From contig CM061090.1 in the NCBI GenBank assembly GCA_030770545.1, forward strand, positions 9,751,501 to 9,815,500: a stretch of DNA of 64,000 nucleotides, in the 5' to 3' direction. The notes beneath the pieces were generated by a model. That model made no database searches, was not told the DNA's origin, and worked only from the letters and a program-made list of their open reading frames with translations. The translations under genes and the position numbers were made by a program. This document shows, piece by piece, positions 1-12,548 of this stretch; the stretch's first letter is position 1, and each line of letters starts with the position of its first letter. The DNA is from Macropodus opercularis (lineage: Eukaryota; Chordata; Actinopteri; Anabantiformes; Osphronemidae).

Positions 1-867
1 ACAGAGTAAAGTGCCTGGAATCAGACTTTGTACTTTATCGTATTTACTTAACGGGGACCAAGGCGCATTGTGGTGCTTCCTGTAGCCCTCGGCAGAGACA
101 GGGAAACAAAGCTAAATGCACAGTGTATGGTGGCACAGAGTAATGTTCTATAAAGGAAAATAGCACATTTCAAATGCCTTAACCTCTGGTGGATGTAGGG
201 GTTGTTGAATAAACTGGGAGTGGGCGTACAGCAACAGGCGTAATGACAGAGTGAATGTCCTTTTGTCCTTACATGGGCCTCTTGTTTCAGGAAGATAAAA
301 CATAAGGGCAAAAGCGAGAATAGAGGCGTGAGTCACTGCAAGGCATTTACCAAAATGTGTGCAGTGTAAGAAGAAGTTAAAGCATCTACTGCAACAATAA
401 AACGAGAAAGAACAAAGTACGAGTGAAAGAAGTGAACACACATAGAATAGTTTGATTGAGACGACGAGCTGAACCTTAACACTGGTAACAAGAGAGAGAA
501 GAGGAGGATGCTGCGAAGGAAACACCCTGACAGGCCCAAACTCATAGTAAACATAACATCTGCACCAGGAGAAACAGCCTCTTCTCCCTCCTCCCTCCGT
601 CTCTCCTTGATTCCTTCCTCTGTCTCGCCTGTATAGCTTGCATGTCAGTCTGTCCTGCTCCCCGTCTGCCCATCGTTTGCTTCCATCCTGATTTGTCTTT
701 ATCTGTCGCCTCACCGTAAGAACAGCTGTATTGATGTCCCCTTCAACTTCAGACATTAGGGAATTTTCAGAGGTTTTTCTGTGGATTACACGCCAGGAAA
801 TCTGACTTTGACAGTTAGATTTACTGTACAGAGGATGAGGAATAAAGTTTTACTGTTTTAATGATCA

Positions 868-1106
868 CTGTCGAATCACAGTGAGAAGGTCCCGGGTTCG
901 ATTCCGGAGGCGACCGGGGGTTTGCATGTTCTGCCCATGTCTGCGTGGGTTCTCTCTTCGGGGTCTCTGGCGTTCTCCCACAGTCAAAGTCACACTACCC
1001 GCAGGTGTGAGTGTGCGTGTGACTGGTGACCTGTCCAGGGTGAACCCTGCCCATAGGTAGCTGGGATAGGCTACGTGACCCCTACGGGGAAGAAGCGGTA
1101 GAAGAT
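868..1106 (+). mobile_element. Fish SINE-like interspersed repeat
   Basis: The left part has a polymerase III box-B-like motif, GGTTCGATTCC, near 895-905. It continues into a tail common in fish genomes: a 'tttgcatgttctgcccatgt' segment, 'gacctgtccagggtgaaccc', 'agctgggataggct' and an end near 'agaagcggtagaagataatt'. This layout is typical of teleost tRNA-like SINEs with LINE-derived tails. Exact ends are uncertain and no target-site duplication was defined. Confidence 0.6.
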
Positions 1107-1809
1107 AATTAAATATTTAAAGTTCTTGTTAACAATAACCAGCATTACTTGAAGCCTGATGATACAGAAACCTTTGCTTAGCGGAGCCCAGCTGTATAAA
1201 GAAAAAGGCCAGATGGGCTTTGTGGACCCATCTGTCTTCACACGTTCCCAACAATCCACACCTCTTCTTCATTTCTCCCCTGTCGCCTTCACCTCTGCAG
1301 TACCTTTATTCATCTGGTCACTGTACATTTGTCTTCATTCCCTCTCACAGTCTCTCTCTATCTTAAGTCTAATGCCCAACAAATCACGTGTATGATAAAG
1401 CATCTATCGGCAGTAGTGTAGCCGTTCTGCGAGGTAAAACAGATGCTCTTCTGGTGGCTCTGCTATGAATACAGGCGCACAGTGCAGGTCTGTGCAGTGC
1501 TCCTTCAGCATCGGGGCATTTGGGAGTAGCTCAGCAGAGGTTAATGGCGGGGGGAAACTCCTTGTCATGGCTCCATTGTCTGAGGCGCTGGGACACACTT
1601 ACCTGTGGGCACCTCCTGCAAATTGCTTTCTGATAAAAATAGGGCTCAGCTATGTAGCTGGCCCACTTTATTAGCCGTGTGCTGAGGAAAAGCCTCCCGG
1701 GTGGAGAGAGATGGCAGCGGCAGCAGAGGGAGAGGAGGAGGAATGATGTGTGGATGGTCGGGGGGGCAAACTGGGGATTGGTGGAGTGTTTTGAGATGAA
1801 GTCGAAGAA

Positions 1810-1843
1810 ACACACACGTGTACACACATACACACACACACAC
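1810..1843. repeat. Imperfect (CA)n microsatellite
   Basis: Run of CA dinucleotides interrupted by GTGT and TA steps. No coding content is supported. Confidence 0.8.
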
Positions 1844-4395
1844 CCTCCTGTGCAATTTAGCCACTGTCCACATCTCCACAAACACACATGTGCAGTCAGG
1901 TATAAACAATCTGACAGAGGCAGGCAGACATAATTGGGCTGGACTTCGATACCCAGAACTAGCTCTGGCCAAACTCTCCAAAGTTAACAGAGGGAAGTTG
2001 GGCAAAGTGAAACTTTGCTCTGCAACATGACATTGTGGATCTATGCTGAGAGGATAAACGAACAGTGTTCCACTTACAACCCAATTTAGAGGAATACAGT
2101 GAGGGAGCATACAGAAATACTGTAAAACCTATTTTGTTTTTATGGAAAGACACTGTGCATATTTACTATCTGCGCATTTGAAGTTAGCTCCTCTGTTCAA
2201 CAACAGCCACTAAAGAGCTGGAATGTGTTGTATTACCACTGATGCTTGTAAAGCTTCTATTTACTGTGTCACATTTAATTTCTGTGGCATTTGAGAGACG
2301 AAGTCATGCGATTAACCAACAGTAACATGTTTTTACTGTGTCGTCCGTTGAAGCAATGAAGAGTCATTATCATAGCTTTGTTTGCCATCTGCTTTGTTGA
2401 GATCTTTATTCAGCTTTAACCCTTACCTCCGGTCCTTCTCGCTGTCCCCATTCCTAACCTGTGTGCTGTTCACTGTTCCTCCCTTGTTTGTTCCCAGCCC
2501 TTTCTGCCTGTTCTCTGCACCATTCGTGATATTCTCGCTGCGCTCTACACTGGGGACTCCTTTAGTAACGCATGGTGGTACGGAAGAGACAAGAAAAGCA
2601 GGACAGCAGAATGGAAAAAGAAAGATGTGGGGCGTCGTTATGCACCGAAAAAGGCTACAACACAATAGCCCTCCTGCATTTTGATAAGAGCCGTACAGTA
2701 GCTGTCCCTGTGAGCTCAGAGGCTAAGGGCCCTTCTGCATTCGTAGTCTCATAAAAACAGGATGAAACACGCATGTATGCATAGATATAGAATATATGGT
2801 AATTTGCTACATGTAATTTGCTACATGTCAACCCTAAATGACAAGAAAAATATATTTTTACTGTAAAAGTGTAAGTGTAACTTTGCTTCTTAGTCTTCCA
2901 AACTAGTTGTGTTATGTGTTATAGGTATGGATGGTCTCTGGTCCATCATCATCACCGTGTGTTTTGTAATGGAGAACAGTTCCTTTTCACAGTGTGGGCT
3001 TCCTTCAGAATCTGGTTGTTGTCACATATTCACTATAGTGTTTAAACTGTTACACATTGACTATAAATTGATGGTTTGGTCATTTTATTGACATGAAAGC
3101 CAGATGTGGACAGAACTCACTGATAGATTTTCATTGTTTTACATGATCTAGTAGTTTGTCTATGTCAGCTGCTCTGGTTTAATAGTGACAGACTGAGAGC
3201 AATGAGAGTGAAGCAACATCCAGTAACCTTAAAACCAAACCAATGCACTATAAATAATCTGCAGATCCATATTACCACTAAATATTACAAAAAGCGGAAA
3301 CAGATTAAACCCAGCTGGCCTGCGTTTGTGAAGGTGGAAACTCGAAAGTATGTGATTTGTAAGGTTCAAACTGAAATGTAATCGCGAGTTGTTTTCAGAT
3401 TAAAGTGTTTGATGCATCAGTCGCAGCAGCTGATGCCAAACAATCTGTGTAAGTTGGTGGAAACAATCATAAGCTAATAGGTTATTGTCTGGAAATTCCA
3501 CCTGGCTCCACAGACAGACGATAGAGAAACGGAGCACACAGCAGTATCAGCACCTTGGAGAGCGCACAGTTCTCACACTTTTCCATGGTGCTTGAAAGTG
3601 AATCAATCCTTAAATTTCAAAATAAATATGACCCACAATGTAATTCAACAGTCCTCAAGATAAAGGCGCATATTAGAAGACTTGGTCACCAGGAGTTTTA
3701 AAAGCTGTACTTGACCTATTTTGAAATGTTTTCTCCACAATATTATGGGTTTGAAGCGTTTGCATGATGGTTTACTAGTGTAGAAGCAGACAGGACACAA
3801 GGGGAGAGAACCTGCAGTAGGCCCTCCCTACACTCGCTCTCCTTAACACACACACACACAATTGTGCTTCCTCTTCTCTTCTACTCTTCTCCTCAGACTG
3901 ACCTCAGCCTCCCATCGAATCAGTAAGCGTTCGTATCTTTTCTTTGAGTCAGCAGTATTTGTTTCTCTTCTCTGCTCTCCATCCGCTCTTTCACGCTCTC
4001 TCTGTCTTTTCACCAGCCTTGTTTACACTCTGAAAACACACACACTCAAACGCGCACACGCAAGCACACCGTCTTTCTGTAATGTGGCAGCGGATGCGTG
4101 CAGACTCACGTGGCTTTAAGAAGGAAGGATGTGGGAAGAAGCAAGAAAGGGATGGATCCAGAAGAAGGGAAAGGGCACAAAGTAGGAGGAAATAGAAGAT
4201 AAGAAAAGGAAAGATAAAGTAAAGGAGACAAAAAATAAAGGACTGATGAGAAAGGTAGTTTAGGGGTGAGGTTGTTCCCTTTTGGAAAATCCCCTCGTGC
4301 ACAGTGAGGGTCTGGCAGTCAAGGTGAGAAGCAGAGGACATCCCTCCCTCTCTGCCTCTTCCCTCCTGCACCCTCTCCAGCTGTGCTCATTACAT

Positions 4396-4420
4396 TGTGT
4401 GTGTGTGTGTCTGTGTGTGT
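4396..4420. repeat. (GT)n microsatellite
   Basis: GT dinucleotide run interrupted once by CT. Confidence 0.8.
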
Positions 4421-7400
4421 GCCATTTCTTCTCTTTCTTCATTTGCAGTTTCATAAAATGTGGATGTAAATGTGTGTTTTAGCATTTGTACAGTATCTTT
4501 TCGTGCGCATGTTTTCTCACGCACACACGCCCTTTTGGCGTACTGTCTGTGGCTTGTGTTTTGCGGAGGCAGCGAGCCCATCAGGCCTGGTTGAGCTCCA
4601 GCGCTCCTCAGGGCGTCCCTGTAAATGCCAGAATGTTGGCAGGACCCCTGAAGTACTTGAACTTCTTTCTCCTCTCTGTTGGTCTGCGACTTGCAGACAC
4701 CCACGAGGGTTCACGAAAGCGGTGAGAGGGCAAAAGGTAAAAATCAGACAGGAAAAGACACAGAAAAGACCTTTAAAGCCAGCTGTTAGGTTGTTGTGAG
4801 GCGGGTAGCGGTGTCTCATCATTAAAGAACAACCCTGTGGCGTCAGAAGAGTGTTATTATTGTCAGAGGTTATAATAGTTGCAGATGCTGATGGTTCTGC
4901 CACTTTATGTAATTTTTTTTGCTGTTTTCTTTATAAATGCTGAGTTATAGTTTAGAAGTTGAGAGAGCAGTGCTGATGATAACACTACAGGAAATGCCAG
5001 CGGGGCTATACAGTATTTTGTCCATGTGCTTAAATTAAAAAAAGATAATTATTCAAGTCTTTAGACAATTACTTTGCCGAATCCTGTGATGCTTCCTCAG
5101 CTGTTTGTCCTCAGACTTGTTTTTCGCCTCATTTGCTCTAATAATAATCGGCTTTGCTGGTAAACAAGCTTTTGAGCAACTAACCTTTCTGTGTGCTTTT
5201 CATGTTGATTGTTATCCTTCTGATATGAGTTGCAGCTGCAGGTGAATCTTTCATTATTCATCACAGGTACAAAAACATCCCCACGCACCTCTTTGGATTC
5301 TCATGGCTGCTGTTGTGATTACAATTTTAGCTTGAAGCTTTTTTAACACAATGTAATCTTACTGTACTTGTAGCAACATCAGCTGGTGGCTTATCTTCTT
5401 ATGTACTAAACGTATGCGGTCATGAAGTGGCTTTTACACGCAACCCCATCATACACAGATCACAATCCCCAGATCCATGTCCTCACAGGACGTGTTAAAG
5501 AAAGAACATGTTCCTCTATTCCTCATCTAACCATTATATTTTTACAAGCCCTTTAAACTTTTTTCCCTGCAGGATATTTTTATGACGGTTTTAGTTTTAT
5601 GGCATTGTGAAGTGACAATGGACAGACTGGCAGAAGGAGAGATTCACTCTGACGCACGTTGTTGACTGATGTGATGCTTTGCCTCAAACTTTTAGACCAT
5701 ATCATGACAGAACTGGCAATACTTTAAAATTACGCAAACTTCTGCACATTAGATTTTAGATGAACAAAAGCAATAAGTTGTCACCAAAGCGGTATTTCGA
5801 CAACCACTGCAACCCTGAACTTCTGTTGGAGACTGCACAAGTCAGTTGGACCAGGCATTAAATGGATTTTATTGTGCCTGCTCCCTAGTACAAGGCCTGT
5901 CGAGCATCACTGTACCTTTTGCTCTTGTCCTGCCAACTACTTGCTCTGCAGGCAGGTGTTTAGTCACTGAAGCACAGAAATAAAAGTGTGCTAAGTGTGA
6001 CACATATATTAAGACAATTGTGTCCAAACACAGCTGCATAGAGACGAGTAACTGAAATGTGAAAGAATGCGTCAGGTGAGAGACGACTGTTCAACAGCAG
6101 CAACGACGAGGTTGTAAATGTGGGACAGTGAGACCTGAGGGCTCTGCATGTGGCGATGAGTTGAAGAGTTAATAAAAAGGTTTTGGCTTTAACAATCTAA
6201 TCAATCAATCTTTGGTTAAATCAGACACGAGCATGTTCTGTTGCAGATCTGTAGCAGCATAGACAGACACATATAACAACAGATCAACATGCAACAACAT
6301 GTGACACAATAATTAAACCATCACCACCATGTCATCAGTTTCCTTTGCTGTGAAAGAAAATCACCATCTTATCACATTGGAAGTTTGAAGCCAGCAAACA
6401 CTTGGACTTGACTTTAGACTGAACGCTGGACTCCACAGTAATATATCATAACTGCTTGAATCAGGCCATGAGCGGTCTCATAGGCATTTGGTCCAGTAAC
6501 GACTGTGACAGGTATCGATTGGGTTGTACCTGCTGACACATTACACCATTTACTGATTTACTGATTAGGAGGAAGAAATTCAACACATCTCCTGCATTTC
6601 TCCAGTCATGTCTGAAAACTTCATACATGTGCCCTATGGACGCTGTGACATCCATTAGTCCTCTGGGACCACGTCTGGGACTTCAAGCCCAAAGCTTGAC
6701 CCGCTAATGCTCGATCGCAGCTTGTACGTCCTCTCAGGTTCTTCTCATCGTATCCTATGTCCAATCCAAACCTAATCATTTTTTATCTGCCCTAACGCTT
6801 ATTGACTTTCACAGACGCTTTACATAGAATCAATTTCCCAGCTGAGTGCATGGGAGGCTCAACTGTTAACGGCAGCTGTGTGCCTGCAAACAGGGCTGAG
6901 TAATGTCTTCAGGTGTGTGTCATTAGGGGAGAATAATCCCACCGTAATGCCTCTGTAGCTCCATCTCTCACCTCTCCACTTTTCTCTCTTCCTTTCCTCT
7001 TATTTCTACCCTTATTTTCTCCTCTTCCCCCTGCCGCCCCCTCTCCTTCCGCCCCTCGGCCTCTTTCTCTCTTCTGGTCTGTGGGAGTGAACGATGAGGA
7101 AGGCAACCGGTCCATTCGTCACTGCTGATGTAGTGTGAGAGTGTGTGTGTGCATGCATGTCATCTGGCACCGGGTGGCCTCCCACTGATGTAAAAGGGAT
7201 CTGTCATGTCTCTCTGTCACAACAGCAGACACGCTCGAGTGGATGTACACACACTGAACACGGACGCACTCACAATCCTCTTGTCCCCACTAAAATGTTC
7301 TGTGTGTAACAGGACTTCATGGCAACTGTGTCAAAAAGAGTTGGGTCACGCTTTCTTGTGACACTAACTTGGGCTGATTTGCAAGTGATTGTCTGTCTTT

Positions 7401-9115
7401 TTTACCCTCCTGTTAAAGCCCAGGATTTTTTCAACCTTCAGTGACATCAAACTCTGTGTTTCCTAATTCACATAAGGCAACACTACTGTAACAGCTAGGC
7501 AAAAATAAAACTTTGGATTTTCTGTGTTTGTGGCTGTTCTACAAGTCAAGTGCTATGCTGTGGTGGAAAGATGGGAGTTTATCTGAAGCATCTTCAGCGT
7601 CAGTGACAGGCGCTGCACATGTGTTTGGAGCAGCCCCTGTTGAGCACAGCAGGTACTGCATCTGGTTTAATGAAGCCGTATTTCTGCTGGATGTGACAGA
7701 AGGCTTGTGCTGGGTTTGTTTAGTGGAGGCTCTTGAACGGAATTTTGAATTTGGGCACAATTTTAAGCACAGAGTCAGGAGCTCAGCGACCGAGTTGAGG
7801 CTTGTAAATGACCCAAGGGTGTCTGACTAAAACCAAATTGGAGTTTTATTTTGAATATTACAACGTTATAAAAAGACGTGTGTTGTAAGCATTCAAGTGC
7901 GAGTGTTCTAAACAAGAAAAGCACATACAAATCAAGACACTGTAGGTAACGGAACAGAACTTTGTGATACACCATAATGTTGCTTCTGTAACTGCATTGG
8001 CATGAAACAGGTTTAAAGCAGCCCACAGATCTGGTCAATCAACTTCATCTCAGTAGTGAACCAACAGGACTGTGAAGGCGGCGACAACAACTTAAATTGC
8101 TCTACGTTGTAGATGACAACAACTGGAAATCAGAAGACGCAACATTGCTGGTGGTGGTCTCACACACGTCTGGGTGCGTGTGTGCAGGTGATCAGCTGTG
8201 GCAGCACAGGCTCCGATTCAAAACGTGAAGATGAGATGCATCACAGTGCAAACACAGTTAACGATAAGGGCGTGACGGCACCTTCCATAAGACTCCAGAC
8301 CCCTGGATTTTGCTCTGTGCTATTAGAGCTGAGTTAATGTGTGGCTGGGGAAATGAAAGCTGCCTAAGTGAATGGATGTGTAATTAAAGCATGGGAGATA
8401 CAGTCTATGTAATTAGCTAGTTTAATTTAGTGTGGTACAGTGGAGACAGGCAGGCGCTGAGCCTACGGTGGCAACTGAACAGAGCACGGAGAGCAGCGGG
8501 AGGACAGCGGGCGAGAGAGGAGGGAATGAGCGAGAGAGTCAGAAAGAGCCCAAACTCCTTATTCAGGCCTTTTCAACTCACCTGTCACATCAAGGCTCCA
8601 AATCAATCCTGCAAATTGGTTTGTTCCCTGACAAGGTTACCAAATGACGGAGGGGCGGAGGGAATGACGCGCCGGAAAGGCAGAATATGAGCTGCAGACA
8701 CTGTGTGGGCAGTAATAAGTGTGAGATGGAGGAGGGTGGGATGTCCCGGTGTTAACGCATCGCCTAACGCAAAGCTGTGTGTATATGTGTTCTCTGTGCA
8801 CGAGCTGAAGGCCGACTGCTGGGCTGTTAAACCGTGAAAGGGTGAAGGCTCCGGTTGATTGTGGGTTGTTACAGGTAAACACAACTGATGAGTTATTGCA
8901 TCTCGGCTCAGTCACATTTTGCCCATGCGGCACATGGACATGAGCACATGGAATGAGTTTGTCTGTGCCTCCAAAGATGCTCCTTTAATCCTGTCACGAT
9001 GAAATGTGAGGCTCATTTCGTCCCGTTCCCAGCTGAGCCGGTAGAACTGCTGAGTAAATATATAAATAATAGATCTGACCTGCTGTGTGTGCATCTTTGT
9101 GTGTGTCTCTTTCAG

Positions 9116-10115
9116 GAACACTTCACGCCCGAGTGTAAGTTTAAGGAGTGTGTGTTTGAGAACTACTACGTCACCTACTCGTCCATCCTGTACAGACAGA
9201 CCCAGTCGGGCCGGGCCTGGTACATTGGGATAAATCGGGACGGACAGGTCATGAAAGGGAATCGCGTCAAGAAGACTAAGGGAGCCGCACACTTCCTGCC
9301 CAAACTCATTGAAGGTACTATGGACTGACACACGCTGCTCCAGCCGGTGGGCGTCACTCTACTTTGCTTCTTATCCTCAGAGCAGGACATCCAAGCACCA
9401 AAGTGATGCATATAACTACAGTATAAGCAAAACTGTTTGATCAAGGATTCTCTTACACCTTGGGAGAGGAAAAGCCTGTCGGTCTCTGGGTTTACAACGA
9501 GGCTGTGGAGTTCACAACACACGTGGTTATAGATACACAACTAATACACAACTGGTCAGTATTGTAAACAATCTTCAGTCAATATTTTAAACTGAAACTG
9601 AAATCAGCAAACACAAAATGTCATAGATGGAAAAGATAGACACTACTGAAAACCACCAGGCCAGAACTGCCTGCCCATAGTTTGCTCTTCAACGTTACTG
9701 TGAAACGTTGCTGTGTTTTAATGATTCTTTATCTTAGTGGTTGTGTTGGTAGTTTTGCTGATGGTGCATGTACAGTAGCGGTGGGTTTGCCTCGTTTTCT
9801 TCCTGTCTGATGTGCTAAGCTGTGGGCAACAGGACCTCTGTTGCCAGCTGTCCTAGCAGCGCTGTCTTTGTTTTGGCCGACTCTCAGGATCAACACCGGA
9901 GATCTCCAAAAGCTGCTGTAATATAGGCTTTACATATCTCTCATAACATAGAAACTTTCTGTTTTCTCACAGTGGCTATGTACAGGGAGCCCTCTCTGCA
10001 CGACGTCGCTGAACAGAGTCCTCCCAGGAAAACGCCCAAGACCTCCAGCGACTCACCCGCGCACCAGAACGGCAAGAAGGACGCACAGACCAAAACCAAA
10101 ACCTCCAACTCCTAG
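9116..10115 (+). CDS. fgf11: Fibroblast growth factor 11 (FHF subfamily), last two coding exons
   Basis: Intracellular FGF homologous factor. Family members are not secreted; they bind voltage-gated sodium channel C-termini and adjust inactivation. Two exons are visible: 9116-9314 (199 bp, the standard length of this FHF exon, phase 0 in, phase 1 out, donor gtacta) and 9973-10115 ending in TAG. The first encodes the end of the beta-trefoil: [17 protein letters not shown], then [20 protein letters not shown] and [10 protein letters not shown]. The last gives [12 protein letters not shown] and a Lys/Ser/Thr-rich tail ending KTSNS. The FKECVF and AAHFLPKL wording fits FGF11 better than FGF12, 13 or 14, and the adjacent chrnb1 agrees with mammalian synteny. 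The 5' exons were not found, so the gene is partial here. Family assignment is near certain; the paralogue is likely. Confidence 0.9.
9315..9972 (+). other. fgf11: fgf11 penultimate intron
   Basis: Intron bounded by donor gtacta and acceptor ttttctcacag. No additional exon or repeat was recognised inside it. Confidence 0.8.
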
Positions 10116-11620
10116 CGCTCAGAGACACGGGGGAGGAGGGACGGGTGACCCGGGCACTGGGTACCAGCGAACACCTGACCAGGGCCATTAGGGTTAACCT
10201 GCCTACCTGCTGCCTGTTACACTGACCCCATAGAACTCCAAATACCACAATGCACTGGTGCAAAGGAGCCGGTCTGGACACAGAGGAGCTAACCATAGGG
10301 AAGCCCTCTTTTATCTTCAGCCCCCGTCCACACCAGCCCTCTACCTTTTTATTTGATAAAGATCAGCGTGGGATTTAAAAGCAATAACTCCATGAAGCGG
10401 TGAACAGTAGCCTAGCATCATATAGCATGTCACCACAGCTGGCTTCAACCAGGTGGAAGGGTCCCCCACACGTCAACCCTCCATCCCTCCAGTCAACCAA
10501 ATACCCAGAGCTGTGTTTTTCTGTTCCTGAAGGGTCCCACAGGGCAGCGCTAACGGGAGGCTGTCACAGGGGCTCGGCAGACTTTTGTTCTGTCGCCATC
10601 TGCTCAGTCCACATCTTCTGTGAGTGTCAGCGACTTTATGACGCAGCCTGCAGACCTGTCAGCCCTGTTTGCGTGTGTTCATGTGTGCATGTGTATGTTG
10701 TCTTTTCTTTTTAGTGAGATTTTATCAGTTCATGACATGGACTCGTTTTTCCACTTAGCGGCACAGGAAAACCGCTCCCGTCCGTCTCTGGCTCTGCTAC
10801 TCTGATCAGAATGTTTAGACTCCTTAACCGGAGGCCAAGAGTTCCTCCGGCATGCGACATGATCACACACAAACACACATGACACTACTACACATCCAGT
10901 CGAAGCGTGTGTGGCGACCGCAGACAATGATGCCGCTGCTAAACACACTTAACACGAAGGCAGGCACTAGCACCCACATGTTGCGTGTGTGTGCAGGCTG
11001 TGGGAGATGATGAGGACATCATCAGTGAGATGCTGATGTGCTGATGGAACCTGATTGCGTAGCTTATGATGGCACAGCAAGTGCTACTGCCTCTGTGGCT
11101 GACCATGCATTGCACACATGCCCGCGGCACAAACGGCACCTGTGCACCCGCGTTCATTCAGCGTTTTATTCTTCATTTAAAACATACAGGAAGCGTATTT
11201 ATTTAGCTGCCGCCGTCACCGTGTGAGAAAGAGAATCATTTTGAGCTTATAATAACAGTTTCCACCGGTTCTTGCTACCCCAGTGCTGTCCTCAAGCAAT
11301 TATTATGCATTTCTATCACGGGATACAGGCGTTTGAATGAAATGCATTAGGAGGAAGGCGCTTCAGTTTCTATATGAACCAAAATCTCTTGTCAAGTTGT
11401 GTCCACACCTAAAGTAACCCAACTGGAAACATTTACCCACAATCCAAAACGCTGAAGTAAGGCACCGTACAGCTGTGTCCCAAATCCACAGTAACTCTAA
11501 GCACATGTGTATTATGTTGGGACTTCACACCGGAAAGTAGTTTACTTGAAATATCTTTAATGTGCCAAATGTACCATAGGATTTTTGTGTTTAGTTTAAA
11601 TAAACACAATTTTTGCAATG
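10116..11620 (+). other. fgf11: fgf11 3'UTR and downstream sequence
   Basis: Noncoding sequence after the fgf11 stop. A possible poly(A) signal (aaataaacac) lies near 11600, which would give a 3'UTR of about 1.5 kb. The extent is inferred and no transcript end is visible. Confidence 0.4.
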
Positions 11621-12484
11621 CACAAAGGAGATGGTGAGACGATCCCGTTGCCTTCACATTAACACTAAACGACTTACTTCACAGTGAAAACAACAAACCC
11701 TAGCTGTGTATAAGTAATTTTAATTATTAGTTTCTTTACAATTTTCATATTGTTGAAAGTGACAATGAGCAAAGTTGGATTAAAGTATTTTACTGCTGAG
11801 TTCAAACGACACAAGAAGGACAAAATGATTAACCCTGGTATGTTACATACAGTATATGTTTAAGTTATTTGATTGACAGGGATTACTGCTAACATTTGGT
11901 GTTAGTCTGATGAGACATGCGGTTGTTTGGCTGTACATGTGGTCCAAAACAATTAGTAAGGCCCAGAGTGGTCGTCTGTCAGAATCTGAGTGGAGGGAAC
12001 ATACACTGAGCATCTACAGTAAAGCCTCCAGTCGTTGAGCCTTCATATGGTGTCTGTCCATGTAAGCAGTAGTACAGTTCTCCTAGTCGTGCTCCTTGAG
12101 ATGCACAGGGCAGGGACTGAAGATGAGGTCATTTCTGCCTCTGCTGCTTCTATTCTGACCGTTATTTTTTATATCTGGAGGTTGCTGCAGCAGCTTTTTA
12201 TGATCTTCCCCATGAGTCTCACATGTTCACACATGTTCGTAGCTCATTTGAACTGGGCCGTGTTTCAATCTGAATCTCTCCCAACACGAGTGGATTCAAG
12301 AATTTCGTTTCATCGCATGTCATTTCACAAATTCTGTGATGTTTTGATGAAGCGTTCATACTGTAGATGGATTACTGTGACAGTCAAGGAGGTCAAATAT
12401 GAGACCAAAGTCGTTTAGTGAATAATATGAAATTGATATGCTTGTTGTATATACGATGGGAGATACAGACTTTAAAAATAGATA

Positions 12485-12548
12485 ATAGAAAGATAGATAT
12501 ATAGAAAGATAGATCCGATAGAAAGATAGATATATAGAAAGATAGATC
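12485..12548. repeat. Perfect 31-bp tandem duplication of GATA/GAAA-rich sequence
   Basis: Two identical 31-bp units at 12485-12515 and 12518-12548 are separated by CG. Each unit is made of atagaaagatagat-type submotifs, so it is a short minisatellite grown from a GATA-like microsatellite. Confidence 0.9.

Larger units (their letters stand above)
1..9115. other. Non-coding stretch upstream of the fgf11 exons (probable intron)
   Basis: Noncoding sequence before the first recognised fgf11 exon. The FGF11-14 family has long introns, so most or all of this is probably intron, but the earlier exons (variable N-terminus and first part of the beta-trefoil) were not recognised and may lie upstream. 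It holds a SINE-like repeat, CA/GT microsatellites and pyrimidine-rich tracts around 6970-7075. Open frames here have no family resemblance and no codon-like structure. Confidence 0.5.

Noticed and set aside
148..756. 202-codon minus-strand open frame
   Set aside because: Low-complexity Cys/Phe/Ser-rich translation without a recognisable domain; likely a chance opening in noncoding sequence.
1646..2110. 154-codon minus-strand open frame with Cys/Val repeats
   Set aside because: The repetitive part is the translation of a CA/GT microsatellite.
1..9115. Earlier fgf11 exons
   Set aside because: I looked for the conserved VAIQG...YIAMN exon and the GYFLQM exon of the family and did not find them, so I do not place any.
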